DNA of 64,000 nucleotides. Origin: Acinetobacter ihumii. GTDB taxonomy: Bacteria; Pseudomonadota; Gammaproteobacteria; Pseudomonadales; Moraxellaceae. Below, piece after piece: positions 17,125-25,730 of this stretch. The translations under genes were made by a program, and so were the position numbers. The DNA lies in the NCBI RefSeq assembly GCF_900625095.1, contig NZ_LR130760.1, forward strand, positions 614,417 to 678,416, given 5' to 3'. How positions within the stretch are numbered: position 1 is the first letter of the stretch; each line of letters opens with the position of its first letter. The notes beneath the pieces were generated by a model. That model had not been told where the DNA came from. It searched no databases and saw only the letters and a list, made by a program, of their open reading frames with translations.

Positions 17125-17774
17125 TGAGCATACAAAAAAGAACGCGTGAAGAGATTGCCGCTGTTATTGCCAGAGACATCCCAGATGGTTCTTATGTCAA
17201 TTTAGGAATTGGTTTACCGACCAACGTTGCCAAATATCTACCTAAAGACAAGGAAATTTTTTTACATTCTGAAAATGGTGTGTTGGCATTTGGCCCACCA
17301 CCAGTAGCTGGTGAAGAAGATCCAGATTTGGTCAATGCCGGTAAGGAGTTGATTACCTTATTGCCGGGTGGCTGCTTTATGCATCATGGCGATTCTTTTG
17401 ACATCATGCGTGGTGGGCATCTGGATATCTGCGTACTCGGTGCTTTTCAGGTCGCCATTAATGGTGATTTGGCAAACTGGCATACAGGTCGTGAAGATGA
17501 CATACCTGCGGTCGGTGGCGCGATGGATTTGGCAGTGGGGGCTAAACGTATTTTTGTTTATATGGAACATACCACAAAAAAAGGCGAGCCTAAAATTGTC
17601 AATCAGTTGACCTATCCTATTACGGGAGAACAATGTGTCGATCGTATTTATACTGATTTATGCATTATCGAACTCAAAGATGGACAGGCTCAGGTCATTG
17701 AAATGGTCGAAGGTTTAACTTTTGATGAGTTGCAAGCTGTAACCGAATGTCCTTTAGTGGATGCGCGTTCTTAA
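17124..17774 (+). CDS. dcaJ: Succinyl-CoA:dicarboxylate CoA-transferase, beta subunit
   Basis: 216 residues, class I CoA-transferase subunit B. Glu50 in LHSENGVLAFGP is the catalytic glutamate that forms the CoA thioester; VNLGIGLPT and GAMDLAVGAKR are family signatures. The ATG at 17124 shares one base with the dcaI stop (TAATG), and GGGAG lies upstream, so translation is coupled. The longer frame from 17067 overlaps dcaI and is rejected. It is the partner of DcaI and a paralogue of PcaJ. Confidence 0.9.
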   Translation: MSIQKRTREEIAAVIARDIPDGSYVNLGIGLPTNVAKYLPKDKEIFLHSENGVLAFGPPPVAGEEDPDLVNAGKELITLLPGGCFMHHGDSFDIMRGGHLDICVLGAFQVAINGDLANWHTGREDDIPAVGGAMDLAVGAKRIFVYMEHTTKKGEPKIVNQLTYPITGEQCVDRIYTDLCIIELKDGQAQVIEMVEGLTFDELQAVTECPLVDARS

Positions 17775-17796
17775 AACGACTCAAAACTTTGAAACT

Positions 17797-17840
17797 AACT
17801 TGTATATGAAAATTTGGATATTCAGGGGCATATACAAGTT
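17797..17840 (+). terminator. Long hairpin between dcaJ and dcaP
   Basis: A 12-bp perfect inverted repeat AACTTGTATATG/CATATACAAGTT (17797-17808, 17829-17840) with a 20-base loop. There is no T run. It may mark the end of the enzyme part of the operon or protect the upstream mRNA. Confidence 0.45.
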
Positions 17841-17872
17841 GATTGATTAAACTCTATCTTTAAGGAATAAAG

Positions 17873-19201
17873 ATGAAAAAACTTATTTTAGCTGCGGCTT
17901 GTGCCGCGGTCTCAGGGAGTGTTTTTGCAAATTCTGTTGAAAATACCACCGAGCAACGAATTAATGCACTTGAAGCAGAATTACAGCGTTTGAAAACTGA
18001 GCTTGAACTGCAAAAAACCAATCAGCAAAAAATCTTGGCGACTACTGCCCCATTAGCTGAACAAAAAACAACAGCACCAGTAAGCACTCCAGTAAAAACA
18101 GAAAAAGCCATTCCACCGTCATGGGTCACATGGACGGACAATGTCAAAGTCTATGGAATTGCACGTCTCGATGCTGCGGTGGATTTTAAATCTTCACCAG
18201 ACACAGGGGGACGTACCACCAGCAGTATTAATCGGACACCTTTTGAAAGTGATAAACGCGCGAATCATGCACGATCTGATGCCAGTATTAATGCCAGCCG
18301 TTTAGGCGTGTATTTTACCAGTCCAGATAAAAAAGTGACGGGAAATGTTGAGGCTGACTTTTTTGATAGTTCCAATATGGGAACAGGCGATGGTAAGTTC
18401 CGTATTCGTCATGCATTTTTTACCTATAAAGACTGGACTTTTGGTCAAACATGGTCACTCATGTCCAATATGGAAACCCGTACAGAATCGGTGGACTATA
18501 CCCAGTTCATGGGAACATCATATACACGTTTACCGCAAGTACGTTATGACTGGAAAATTGATAAAAATCATGACTTAAAACTCGCACTCGAATATACAGG
18601 TTCACGTGTTTCTGCTTTTCCTTCTTTAACAGGTCGTTATTCTTATAAAGAAGGGCCATTATTGTTACTGGCTCAAGGTTTTGTAAATGAAAAATCAGTA
18701 AGTGTTGGTCGTGATGACGTCAAAAAGGTGAGTTGGGGTGCGGGTGGTGGACTAAAATATCAACTTAGTCCAAAGCAATCGATACAGGCGAACTATCAAC
18801 ATATTGTGGGCGATCAGAAATTTATGCCTTACACTTCACAAAGCGGTTTGCTCAATGCATCTAACTTAAATGCCGCAGGTGACTTTTCCTTAAATCAAGA
18901 GAAAACCGATCTAGTAATGAATACACTGGATTCATTTAATCTCGGTTATACCTATAAATTTAATGATCAATGGCGCACCAACTGGTCAGCATCAATCTTT
19001 AAATATGATGATCTTAGCCAATATGCTGAATTAAATCAGGATGCTAACGATCGGTTAACTGATTATGCGGCGAACCTGTTTTATAGTCCAACGGCACAAA
19101 TGGATTTAGGCGTGGAATACCATCATGGCGAACGCAAGGTATTTGACGGCAGAACAGCAGATGTATCACGAGTCAATTTTGTGTCGATGTATAAATTCTA
19201 A
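17873..19201 (+). CDS. dcaP: Outer-membrane porin, DcaP family
   Basis: 442 residues. A Sec signal peptide is clear (MKK, hydrophobic core, cleavage after residue 19, VFA-N). A short coiled-coil follows (about residues 25-47, with heptad-like leucines), then a linker rich in T and P, and a beta-barrel ending in a C-terminal Phe (MYKF), which is needed for barrel assembly. The coiled-coil plus barrel is the DcaP layout: a trimeric channel favouring dicarboxylates. AAGGAATA precedes the ATG. It lies directly after the CoA-transferase genes. Confidence 0.9.
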   Translation: MKKLILAAACAAVSGSVFANSVENTTEQRINALEAELQRLKTELELQKTNQQKILATTAPLAEQKTTAPVSTPVKTEKAIPPSWVTWTDNVKVYGIARLDAAVDFKSSPDTGGRTTSSINRTPFESDKRANHARSDASINASRLGVYFTSPDKKVTGNVEADFFDSSNMGTGDGKFRIRHAFFTYKDWTFGQTWSLMSNMETRTESVDYTQFMGTSYTRLPQVRYDWKIDKNHDLKLALEYTGSRVSAFPSLTGRYSYKEGPLLLLAQGFVNEKSVSVGRDDVKKVSWGAGGGLKYQLSPKQSIQANYQHIVGDQKFMPYTSQSGLLNASNLNAAGDFSLNQEKTDLVMNTLDSFNLGYTYKFNDQWRTNWSASIFKYDDLSQYAELNQDANDRLTDYAANLFYSPTAQMDLGVEYHHGERKVFDGRTADVSRVNFVSMYKF

Positions 19202-19224
19202 ATCAGTTATAGAGTAATAAACGG

Positions 19225-20445
19225 ATGTCTAAAGTCATTCAGACCAGCACAGAACACATGGATATGTCTAAAGGTCTGATTTTTTTATTGGCCATGACCT
19301 GTGGTATCAGTGCTGGATCGAATTATTATAATCAACCGTTAATTTATTCAATCGCACATGCTCTGGGAGTCAATCCTGAACAGGCGGCATTAGTCATTGT
19401 CATCGGGCAATTATCTTATGCTGTAGGGTTATTTGTATTGGTTCCCATGGGCGATTTTTTTGAAAAAAGATCTTATATCGTTTCCTTAATGGCTTGTACA
19501 GGGCTGGCGCAAATTGGACTGTCGTTTAGTCCCAATTTAACTGCACTGTATAGTTTAACTTTTCTTTCCACTTTTTTTTCTGTTTCAACACAGGTGCTAG
19601 TTCCATTTGCCGCTGGTTTAGCAACACCGCAAAAAAGCCCGCAAGTTGTTGGTACGCTAATGAGTGGCTTATTCATGGGAATCTTGCTGGCGCGTTCAAT
19701 TGCAGGATTAATTTCTACGGTATGGACTTGGCATGCCGTGTATTTATTAAGTGGCTTTATACTTTTACTATTTGCGGTGCTGGTCTGGTTTAAACTGCCT
19801 GTTGCCAAAAAAACAGTCAAATTAAAAGTCTGGCAAATTTATGCATCATTATTTACTTTGGCAGTCCATGAACCCCATTTAATTCGGCGTGGTTTAGTGG
19901 GCGGAATTGGTTTTGGTATTCTGGCACTTATTTTCACCACAATGACCTTTTTACTCGCAAATGCACCTTATTATTTTAATGATTTTCAAATTGGTTTATT
20001 TGGGATCGTGGGTTTGGCTGGGGTGTTTGCAACCCCTTGGGCGGGTAAAAAAATTGCACGACAGCAAGAAAATGTAACCGCACTGGTAAGCCTCATCTTG
20101 CTCATTTTGGCGTGGATTCCATTATTCTTTGCTCAGAAATTTCTAGTACTGTACGCGATTGGGGTTATTTTGGCGTATTTTGGTTTGTCTGCTTTACATG
20201 TGCTCAATCAAAATCTGGTGTATCGCATTTCTGCTCAGGCCCGTTCCCGCATCAATTCAATTTATATGACGTTATATTTTGGTGGTGCTGCATTAGGCTC
20301 TTTTGTCGCAGTCTATGCATGGAAGCACTGGGGCTGGGTTGCTTGTGCCAGTATTGGCATGTGCATGGCAATCATTAGTTTTGCGATTGACCGCTATGAT
20401 TTTTATAAAATGAGACAGCCGCATTTGAAAAGATTAAGTCGTTAG
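19225..20445 (+). CDS. MFS transporter at the end of the dca operon
   Basis: A 406-residue polytopic protein, paralogous to the 4209 gene (GISAGSNYYNQPL in helix 1, VPMGDFFEKRS in loop 2-3, ARSRINSIYMTLYFGGAALGS near the end). It follows dcaP by 23 bp and is probably cotranscribed. The substrate is unknown; the same transporter type occurs in the CoA-transferase 2 module, so a role linked to dicarboxylates is likely. It ends inside a hairpin. Confidence 0.8.
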   Translation: MSKVIQTSTEHMDMSKGLIFLLAMTCGISAGSNYYNQPLIYSIAHALGVNPEQAALVIVIGQLSYAVGLFVLVPMGDFFEKRSYIVSLMACTGLAQIGLSFSPNLTALYSLTFLSTFFSVSTQVLVPFAAGLATPQKSPQVVGTLMSGLFMGILLARSIAGLISTVWTWHAVYLLSGFILLLFAVLVWFKLPVAKKTVKLKVWQIYASLFTLAVHEPHLIRRGLVGGIGFGILALIFTTMTFLLANAPYYFNDFQIGLFGIVGLAGVFATPWAGKKIARQQENVTALVSLILLILAWIPLFFAQKFLVLYAIGVILAYFGLSALHVLNQNLVYRISAQARSRINSIYMTLYFGGAALGSFVAVYAWKHWGWVACASIGMCMAIISFAIDRYDFYKMRQPHLKRLSR

Positions 20446-20457
20446 GACTTAATCTTT
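20429..20457. terminator. Terminator at the end of the plus-strand dca operon
   Basis: A 12-bp perfect stem AAAGATTAAGTC/GACTTAATCTTT with a 5-base loop that contains the stop codon of the MFS gene. A T-rich stretch (GTTTTTAG) follows. The minus-strand thioesterase gene ends just beyond, so it may work in both directions. Confidence 0.65.
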
Positions 20458-20471
20458 GTTGGGTTTTTAGT

Positions 20472-20894
20472 TCAACGACGAATAATCATAAAGGTTGCAG
20501 AGGCAAAGGCATAAATTTTGCCATTGTCATCTACAATTTTTCCTTCAGTGGTAATAATATTTCGCCCAGCATGAATCAGTTCGCCATGCGCATAATATGC
20601 TGTGTCAATTTGCATAGGACGAATCATTTTCACATTAAGGTCAATCGTGCCGTATCCCACATTGCCCTCAAGTACAGAGTGTGCTGCACCACCTGTTGCC
20701 GTATCCAGTGCAGTGGCACAGAAACCACCATGAACTCCGCCTTGCACGTTTAAGTGGCTCTGATTTGGAATCACTTTATAGGTTACTTTCCCTTGTGATG
20801 CTTCAACCAATTGCATTGGAAGAGTCTGAGCCATAGGGGATGCAGAAATATCACCATTTTTTAGGGCTGTTAAAAATTCTAAACCAGTTTGCAT
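20472..20894 (-). CDS. PaaI-type hotdog-fold thioesterase
   Basis: 140 residues, the usual size of single-hotdog acyl-CoA thioesterases. The motif QGGVHGGFCATALDTATGGAA contains the conserved HGG and an Asp (D64-T-A) expected in catalysis. It probably releases CoA from stalled acyl-CoA esters, a common companion of CoA-dependent catabolism. AAGGATG precedes the ATG. It diverges from the acyl-CoA dehydrogenase gene at 21225. Confidence 0.85.
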   Translation of the reverse strand: MQTGLEFLTALKNGDISASPMAQTLPMQLVEASQGKVTYKVIPNQSHLNVQGGVHGGFCATALDTATGGAAHSVLEGNVGYGTIDLNVKMIRPMQIDTAYYAHGELIHAGRNIITTEGKIVDDNGKIYAFASATFMIIRR

Positions 20895-21224
20895 AAGTCA
20901 TCCTTGCTGTGAAACATATGCTGCACCATACTATAAAAACAAATTAATCGAAATAAAATTTTGCATAACAAAAATAAAAATTTATTTAAATTAAAAACAA
21001 TAAATTCTAAATGATTTTAAGTAAATGTAATTTAATAAAAATTTTTAAATTAATTTTTTATAGTTGAAAATACAGAGTGGGAATAGCATTAAAGATTTAG
21101 TAATTTTCAAAAATTAATTTTGCATTATGGAATAAATTTATATATTTTTAGTTGATGAGGAGAATAAATTTTTAACTCACTTATCAGATGTTTTAAGTGA
21201 AATACAGACTCAAGGAAATAGGAT
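20895..21224. other. 330-bp AT-rich divergent promoter region
   Basis: No coding sequence. It separates the thioesterase gene from the 21225 operon. One palindrome, TTTTGCATAACAAAA at 20959-20973 (5-bp arms, 5-bp spacing), resembles the dcaE-proximal site at 12227 and could tie these genes to the same regulators. Nothing else was recognised. Confidence 0.5.
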
Positions 21225-23027
21225 ATGCCTGTATATAAAGCCCCACAGCGTGATATGCAATTTGTTTTACATGAAATGTTAGAGGTCGAAAAAAGTTACC
21301 AACAATTCCCTAAATATGCAGATCAGTTGAATCGTGACCTGATTAATCAATATTTAGAGGCCGCTGCCGATTTTTGTGAAAATGAAATTGCGCCGATTAA
21401 TCAAAATTGTGATCAGGAAGGTTGTCATTTTGATAAAGGAGTGGTGACCACACCAAAGGGCTTTAAAGAAGCCTATAACAAGTATGTTGAGTTAGGTTTT
21501 ACGTCATTGACGGCTGATCCTGAATATGGCGGTCAGGGCATGCCAACCTTATTACGTATTGCCATTTCAGAAATGCTTTGTGGTTCAAATTGGTCATGGG
21601 CAATGTATCAGGGACTTTCACATGGTGCGATGCGTACACTGGAACATCATGGAACTGAGCAACAAAAGCAGACATTTTTGACTAAACTGATTTCAGGTGT
21701 CTGGACAGGAACCATGTGTTTAACCGAATCACATGCAGGTTCAGATTTAGGTCTTATTCGTACCAAAGCTGAACCACAGCCAGATGGTAGTTACAGCATT
21801 ACAGGCGAGAAAATTTTTATCTCTGCTGGTGAACATGATCTGGCTGAAAATATTGTACATATCGTTTTGGCACGGTTGCCAAATGCTCCAGCAGGAACAA
21901 AAGGAATTTCATTATTTATCGTGCCAAAGTTCAATGTCGATGAATCTGGTGATCTTCAAGAGCGTAATCAGGTGGTGTGTAGTGCGATTGAACATAAAAT
22001 GGGAATTCATGGTAATGCCACTTGTGTTATGAATTTCGATGCTGCCAAAGGTTATCTGATCGGCCCTGAAAATCGTGGCTTAAATTGCATGTTTACCTTT
22101 ATGAATACTGCACGTATTGGTACAGCAGTTCAGGGACTTGCTGCATCTCAAATTGCTTTTCAGGGTGCACTTGAATATGCCAAAGAACGTGTTGCGATGC
22201 GTGCTTTAACTGGAGCCAAATGCCCAGAAAAAAATGCAGATCCGATTATTGTACATCCTGCTGTACGTAGCATGTTAATGACTCAAAAAGCCTTTGCTGA
22301 AGGGGGACGCGCCTTGGCTTATTTTCTGGCACAACATGCAGATATTGTTGAAACATCAACCGATGAAAATCAAAAAAAACTATCGGATGAATTGCTGGCG
22401 TTTTTAACCCCAATTGCCAAAGCATTTTTAACCGAATCAGGCAATGAATCTGCTAAACATGGTGTACAAATTTTTGGTGGGCACGGTTTTATTGTTGAAC
22501 ATGGTATGGAACAAATTGTTCGAGATGCACGTATTTCTACTCTGTATGAAGGCACCACAGAAATTCAGTCACTCGACTTACTGGCGCGTAAAGTGCTCAA
22601 GTCAGAAGGTAAGTTGCTCAAAAATATGACTGATTTAATTGATCAGTTTGTCATTGAAAATCAGGCTGATCGCAACTTAGCCCCTTATCTTGATCAATTA
22701 TCCAAGCTCAAAAGCGAATGGCTTGAAATCACCAAGTACATTGCGGAAAAAGCACAGCACAATCCTGAAGAAATTGGAGCAGCTTCGGTCGATTATCTGT
22801 ATTACTCAAGTTATATTGTTTATGCATACTTATGGGCGCGTATGGCAAAAGTGGCGCAGCAAAAACTGGATGAGAATACAACTGAAGCCAAGTTCTATCA
22901 GGCTAAACTCAAAACTGCAAAATTCTTTTACCAGAAATTATTAAATCGAACTCAACAACATCTAGCCTCAATGAAAACAGGGGCCGATGCTGTTATGGCA
23001 CTGGATGCAGAAGACTTTGCTCTTTAA
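21225..23027 (+). CDS. Long-form acyl-CoA dehydrogenase (600 residues)
   Basis: An FAD-dependent acyl-CoA dehydrogenase with the extra C-terminal helical domain (residues about 470-600) of the long FadE-like bacterial form. Signatures are CLTESHAGSDLG, GEKIFISAGEHD, FGGHGFIVEHGMEQIVRDAR split by the core fold, and the catalytic Glu442 in LYEGTTEIQ. AAGGAAATAGG precedes the ATG. It heads an operon with an enoyl-CoA hydratase, an aldolase-like protein and a 2-hydroxyacid dehydrogenase. The acyl substrate cannot be told; it differs from DcaA in size and is not a recent duplicate. Confidence 0.85.
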   Translation: MPVYKAPQRDMQFVLHEMLEVEKSYQQFPKYADQLNRDLINQYLEAAADFCENEIAPINQNCDQEGCHFDKGVVTTPKGFKEAYNKYVELGFTSLTADPEYGGQGMPTLLRIAISEMLCGSNWSWAMYQGLSHGAMRTLEHHGTEQQKQTFLTKLISGVWTGTMCLTESHAGSDLGLIRTKAEPQPDGSYSITGEKIFISAGEHDLAENIVHIVLARLPNAPAGTKGISLFIVPKFNVDESGDLQERNQVVCSAIEHKMGIHGNATCVMNFDAAKGYLIGPENRGLNCMFTFMNTARIGTAVQGLAASQIAFQGALEYAKERVAMRALTGAKCPEKNADPIIVHPAVRSMLMTQKAFAEGGRALAYFLAQHADIVETSTDENQKKLSDELLAFLTPIAKAFLTESGNESAKHGVQIFGGHGFIVEHGMEQIVRDARISTLYEGTTEIQSLDLLARKVLKSEGKLLKNMTDLIDQFVIENQADRNLAPYLDQLSKLKSEWLEITKYIAEKAQHNPEEIGAASVDYLYYSSYIVYAYLWARMAKVAQQKLDENTTEAKFYQAKLKTAKFFYQKLLNRTQQHLASMKTGADAVMALDAEDFAL

Positions 23028-23042
23028 TTATAGGTAAGATAG

Positions 23043-23065
23043 AGAGATGGAAAAAATCCATCTCT
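23043..23065 (+). other. Hairpin between acyl-CoA dehydrogenase and enoyl-CoA hydratase genes
   Basis: A 9-bp perfect stem AGAGATGGA/TCCATCTCT with an AAAAA loop. There is no proper T run afterwards, so it is more likely an attenuating or stabilising structure than a full stop of the operon. Confidence 0.5.
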
Positions 23066-23089
23066 TCATAGAATAGATGAGTATTGAAT

Positions 23090-23878
23090 ATGAATTTTCA
23101 ACATATTTTAGTTCGTGTTGAGCAGCGTATCGCTTATTTAACGTTTAATCGACCTGAAGTTTTAAATAGTTTTAATGAACAGATGCATCAGGAAGTTGCC
23201 CACATTTTGTCTGAATGGGAAACATCTGAGCAGATCAAAGTGATTGTAATTTCGGGGATGGGAAAAGGGTTTTGTGCAGGGCAGGATTTGTCTGCTCGTA
23301 ATCCAGAAGTGATTGAGCATCCAGATTATGATGCAGGCGCATCTCTGGGACAGTATTACAATCCTTTAATCTTAAAAATCGCCAATATGCCTAAAGTGGT
23401 TGTAGCTGCTGTCAATGGGGTTGCCGCAGGAGCGGGAGCAAATATTGCATTGGCCTGTGACATTGTTGTTGCCAAACAGTCAGCTTCATTTATTCAGTCA
23501 TTTTCCAGAGTGGGATTAATTCCAGATGCAGGGGGTACGTGGATATTACCGCGTTTGGTCGGACATGCGCGAGCCAAGGCATTAACCTTACTTGCCGATA
23601 AACTTAGTGCCGAAAAAGCCTATCAATGGGGTATGATTTGGGAGGTTTATCCAGATGATGAATTTCAGAATCAAGTGACTGCTTTGGCTGAGATGTTGGC
23701 GTTGAAGCCATCGTCCTCAATGAAATTGATAAAAAAAGCCTTGAATCTTTCTCAGCAAAATTCGCTTGAACAGCAGCTTGATCTTGAACGAGACTTGCAA
23801 CGTGAAGCAGGTCAGTCGGCCAATTATAAAGAAGGCGTGCGGTCATTTATGCAAAAACGACAACCAAATTTCGACTAA
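23090..23878 (+). CDS. Enoyl-CoA hydratase/isomerase (PaaG-like)
   Basis: A 262-residue crotonase-family protein. The oxyanion-hole segments are FCAGQDLSARN and NGVAAGAGANIALACD. Unlike DcaE, the first catalytic Glu position is replaced (GAGANIA) and the acid is an Asp in GLIPDAGGTW. This single-Asp arrangement is typical of PaaG-type isomerases. The ATG at 23090 is preferred to the TTG at 23084. It lies in the operon after the long acyl-CoA dehydrogenase and may move a double bond rather than hydrate it (inference). Confidence 0.8.
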   Translation: MNFQHILVRVEQRIAYLTFNRPEVLNSFNEQMHQEVAHILSEWETSEQIKVIVISGMGKGFCAGQDLSARNPEVIEHPDYDAGASLGQYYNPLILKIANMPKVVVAAVNGVAAGAGANIALACDIVVAKQSASFIQSFSRVGLIPDAGGTWILPRLVGHARAKALTLLADKLSAEKAYQWGMIWEVYPDDEFQNQVTALAEMLALKPSSSMKLIKKALNLSQQNSLEQQLDLERDLQREAGQSANYKEGVRSFMQKRQPNFD

Positions 23879-23934
23879 ATTTGTAGATTTTTATAAGATT
23901 CACAAAATAGTCATAACATGCAAAGGATGCAACT

Positions 23935-24693
23935 ATGTCAAGTTTACAACAACAAGTTTCTGCGAGTGAGTGGGCTGCGAGATGTCAATTAGCAGCTTTA
24001 TATCGTTTAATTGCCTATTATCGAATGACTGACTTGATTGATACCCATATTAGTTTGCGAGTGCCTGATGAAGAGGGTCATTTTTTAATTAACCAATATG
24101 GTATTCCTTTTGAAAAAATGACGGCTTCTCATTTGGTCAAAATTGACTATGACGGCAATATTGTCGATGAACATGATCAAGGGAAAATGGTCAATGTTGC
24201 AGGATTTGTGATTCATTCAGCCATTCATTCAGCACGTCACGATCTACATTGTGTGATTCACACCCATACGGCTGATGGCATTGCGGTATCTGCACAAAAA
24301 CAAGGATTACTCCCAATCTCGCAACATGCCTTAAAGTTTTATAACAAAGTGAGCTATCACGACTACGAAGGTGTTGCCTTATTGACCGAAGAACGTGAAC
24401 GCCTCGTTCAGGATTTTGGTCAGAATCGAGTCATGATTTTACGTAATCATGGATTATTGGCAGCAGGTGATAGTGTACAACGCGCTTTCCATGAAATTTA
24501 CTTTTTGGAACGTGCTTGTCAGGCACAAATTAAAGCACTTGCAGGCGGATGTGAATTGCATTTTCCAACTCAACAGGTCTGTGAGCATACCGCAGCCCAG
24601 TTTGAATCCAAAGGAATTGAACGTATTATTGCAAATGCGTGGAATGCTGCATTATCACTGATTGAAGGGCAAAAAGAGGAATATTGTTCATGA
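23935..24693 (+). CDS. Class II aldolase/adducin-family protein
   Basis: 252 residues with the zinc-binding histidines His109 and His111 (IHTHTADG) and His172 (RNHGLL). By eye, the catalytic Glu of fuculose-1-phosphate aldolase falls on Gly in VAGFVIHSAIH, so a classical aldol cleavage is doubtful; decarboxylase or other lyase activity is possible. AAGGATGC precedes the ATG. Its last four bases overlap the next gene's start (ATGA), so the two are translationally coupled and probably act on the same intermediate. Confidence 0.8.
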   Translation: MSSLQQQVSASEWAARCQLAALYRLIAYYRMTDLIDTHISLRVPDEEGHFLINQYGIPFEKMTASHLVKIDYDGNIVDEHDQGKMVNVAGFVIHSAIHSARHDLHCVIHTHTADGIAVSAQKQGLLPISQHALKFYNKVSYHDYEGVALLTEERERLVQDFGQNRVMILRNHGLLAAGDSVQRAFHEIYFLERACQAQIKALAGGCELHFPTQQVCEHTAAQFESKGIERIIANAWNAALSLIEGQKEEYCS

Positions 24694-25613
24694 TTGTGAT
24701 AGCAACTACTGTTCCTAAAGTACAAAAATGGCTGGAAGATGCATTGGCTGAATATGCACCGCAAAATGCTTATTGTTTGGCGCATAGCGAACAGGCGCAA
24801 TATGCAACCACTGCCATTTCGTGGTTTCCAGATCTGGATTATCTGGAAACATTACCAAATCTAAAATTGATTCACTCGATGGCCGCAGGTGTTGAACACT
24901 TAAACCTAAAACGAATTGGCGAGCGTTATGCAGTATGCCGTGTGGTAGATGAATCGCACCAGAAAGGCATGTACGACTATTTGCAATGGTGTGTCTTATA
25001 TTATCAGCGTTTTTTTGATGTGTTGATTCCGCAACAACAACAGCAACGCTGGAAGCAACCTCCACAGAAATCCAGTTCAGATATCAAAATTGGTATTATG
25101 GGTTTAGGGCAAATGGGAGGTTATATTGCTGAAAAATTTGCAAAATTGGGTTATCAAGTTTCGGGTTGGTCACGCAGCTTAAAGCAAATTGAAGGTGTGA
25201 ATTGCTTTGCAGGCAATCAACAACGACAGGATTTTCTCTCACAAAGTGAAATTTTAATTAATTTACTTCCTTTGACAGAAGATAATTTTGGCCTATTAAA
25301 TGCTGAATTGTTCCAACAACTTCCAAAAGGTGCTTGCATCATCAATTGTGGTCGTGGGCAGCATTTAAATGAACAGGATTTACTTGACGCTTTAGATTCT
25401 GAGCAATTGCGTGGTGCGGTTCTGGATGTATTTGCAAAAGAACCTTTGACGCAAGATCATGTCTTTTGGCAACATCCTAAAGTTTTAGTGACACCGCATG
25501 TTGCTTCACACGCACCTTGGTCGGCTGTGATTGGACAAATTCTTGAAAATGATCATCGTATTCAGCATGATTTGGCTTTGGTGAATCAAGTCAGTGTATT
25601 AAACGGTTATTAA
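24690..25613 (+). CDS. D-2-hydroxyacid dehydrogenase (GhrA-like)
   Basis: 307 residues. The NAD(P)-binding motif is IGIMGLGQMGGYIAEKF (about residues 132-148). Catalytic residues are expected as Arg in NCGRGQHL, Glu in FAKEPL and His in VTPHVASHAPW. The overall length and C-terminal W near the His resemble glyoxylate/hydroxypyruvate reductase A. The ATG at 24690 overlaps the aldolase-like gene's stop by four bases with GAGGA upstream; a TTG at 24684 is less likely. It probably reduces a 2-oxo acid made in this operon. Confidence 0.8.
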   Translation: MIVIATTVPKVQKWLEDALAEYAPQNAYCLAHSEQAQYATTAISWFPDLDYLETLPNLKLIHSMAAGVEHLNLKRIGERYAVCRVVDESHQKGMYDYLQWCVLYYQRFFDVLIPQQQQQRWKQPPQKSSSDIKIGIMGLGQMGGYIAEKFAKLGYQVSGWSRSLKQIEGVNCFAGNQQRQDFLSQSEILINLLPLTEDNFGLLNAELFQQLPKGACIINCGRGQHLNEQDLLDALDSEQLRGAVLDVFAKEPLTQDHVFWQHPKVLVTPHVASHAPWSAVIGQILENDHRIQHDLALVNQVSVLNGY

Positions 25614-25656
25614 AAACTACAATATCGTTTGAGTCGCATCCATATATCAAATCAGT

Positions 25657-25692
25657 AAAAAGATGAATGTCACATATGGCATTCATTTTTAT
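25657..25692. terminator. Terminator between the 21225-25613 operon and lysR
   Basis: An 11-bp stem including ATGAATG/CATTCAT (25659-25669, 25680-25690), flanked by A and T runs. It can serve both converging transcripts. Confidence 0.7.
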
Positions 25693-25730
25693 ACTTAAAT
25701 TCAAGAATATATCAATGCTGTGCAAATGCC

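Noticed and set aside
23043..23065. Full terminator splitting the 21225-25613 operon
   Set aside because: The stem is good but the following bases (TCATAG) are not a T run, so read-through is likely; recorded as a hairpin only.
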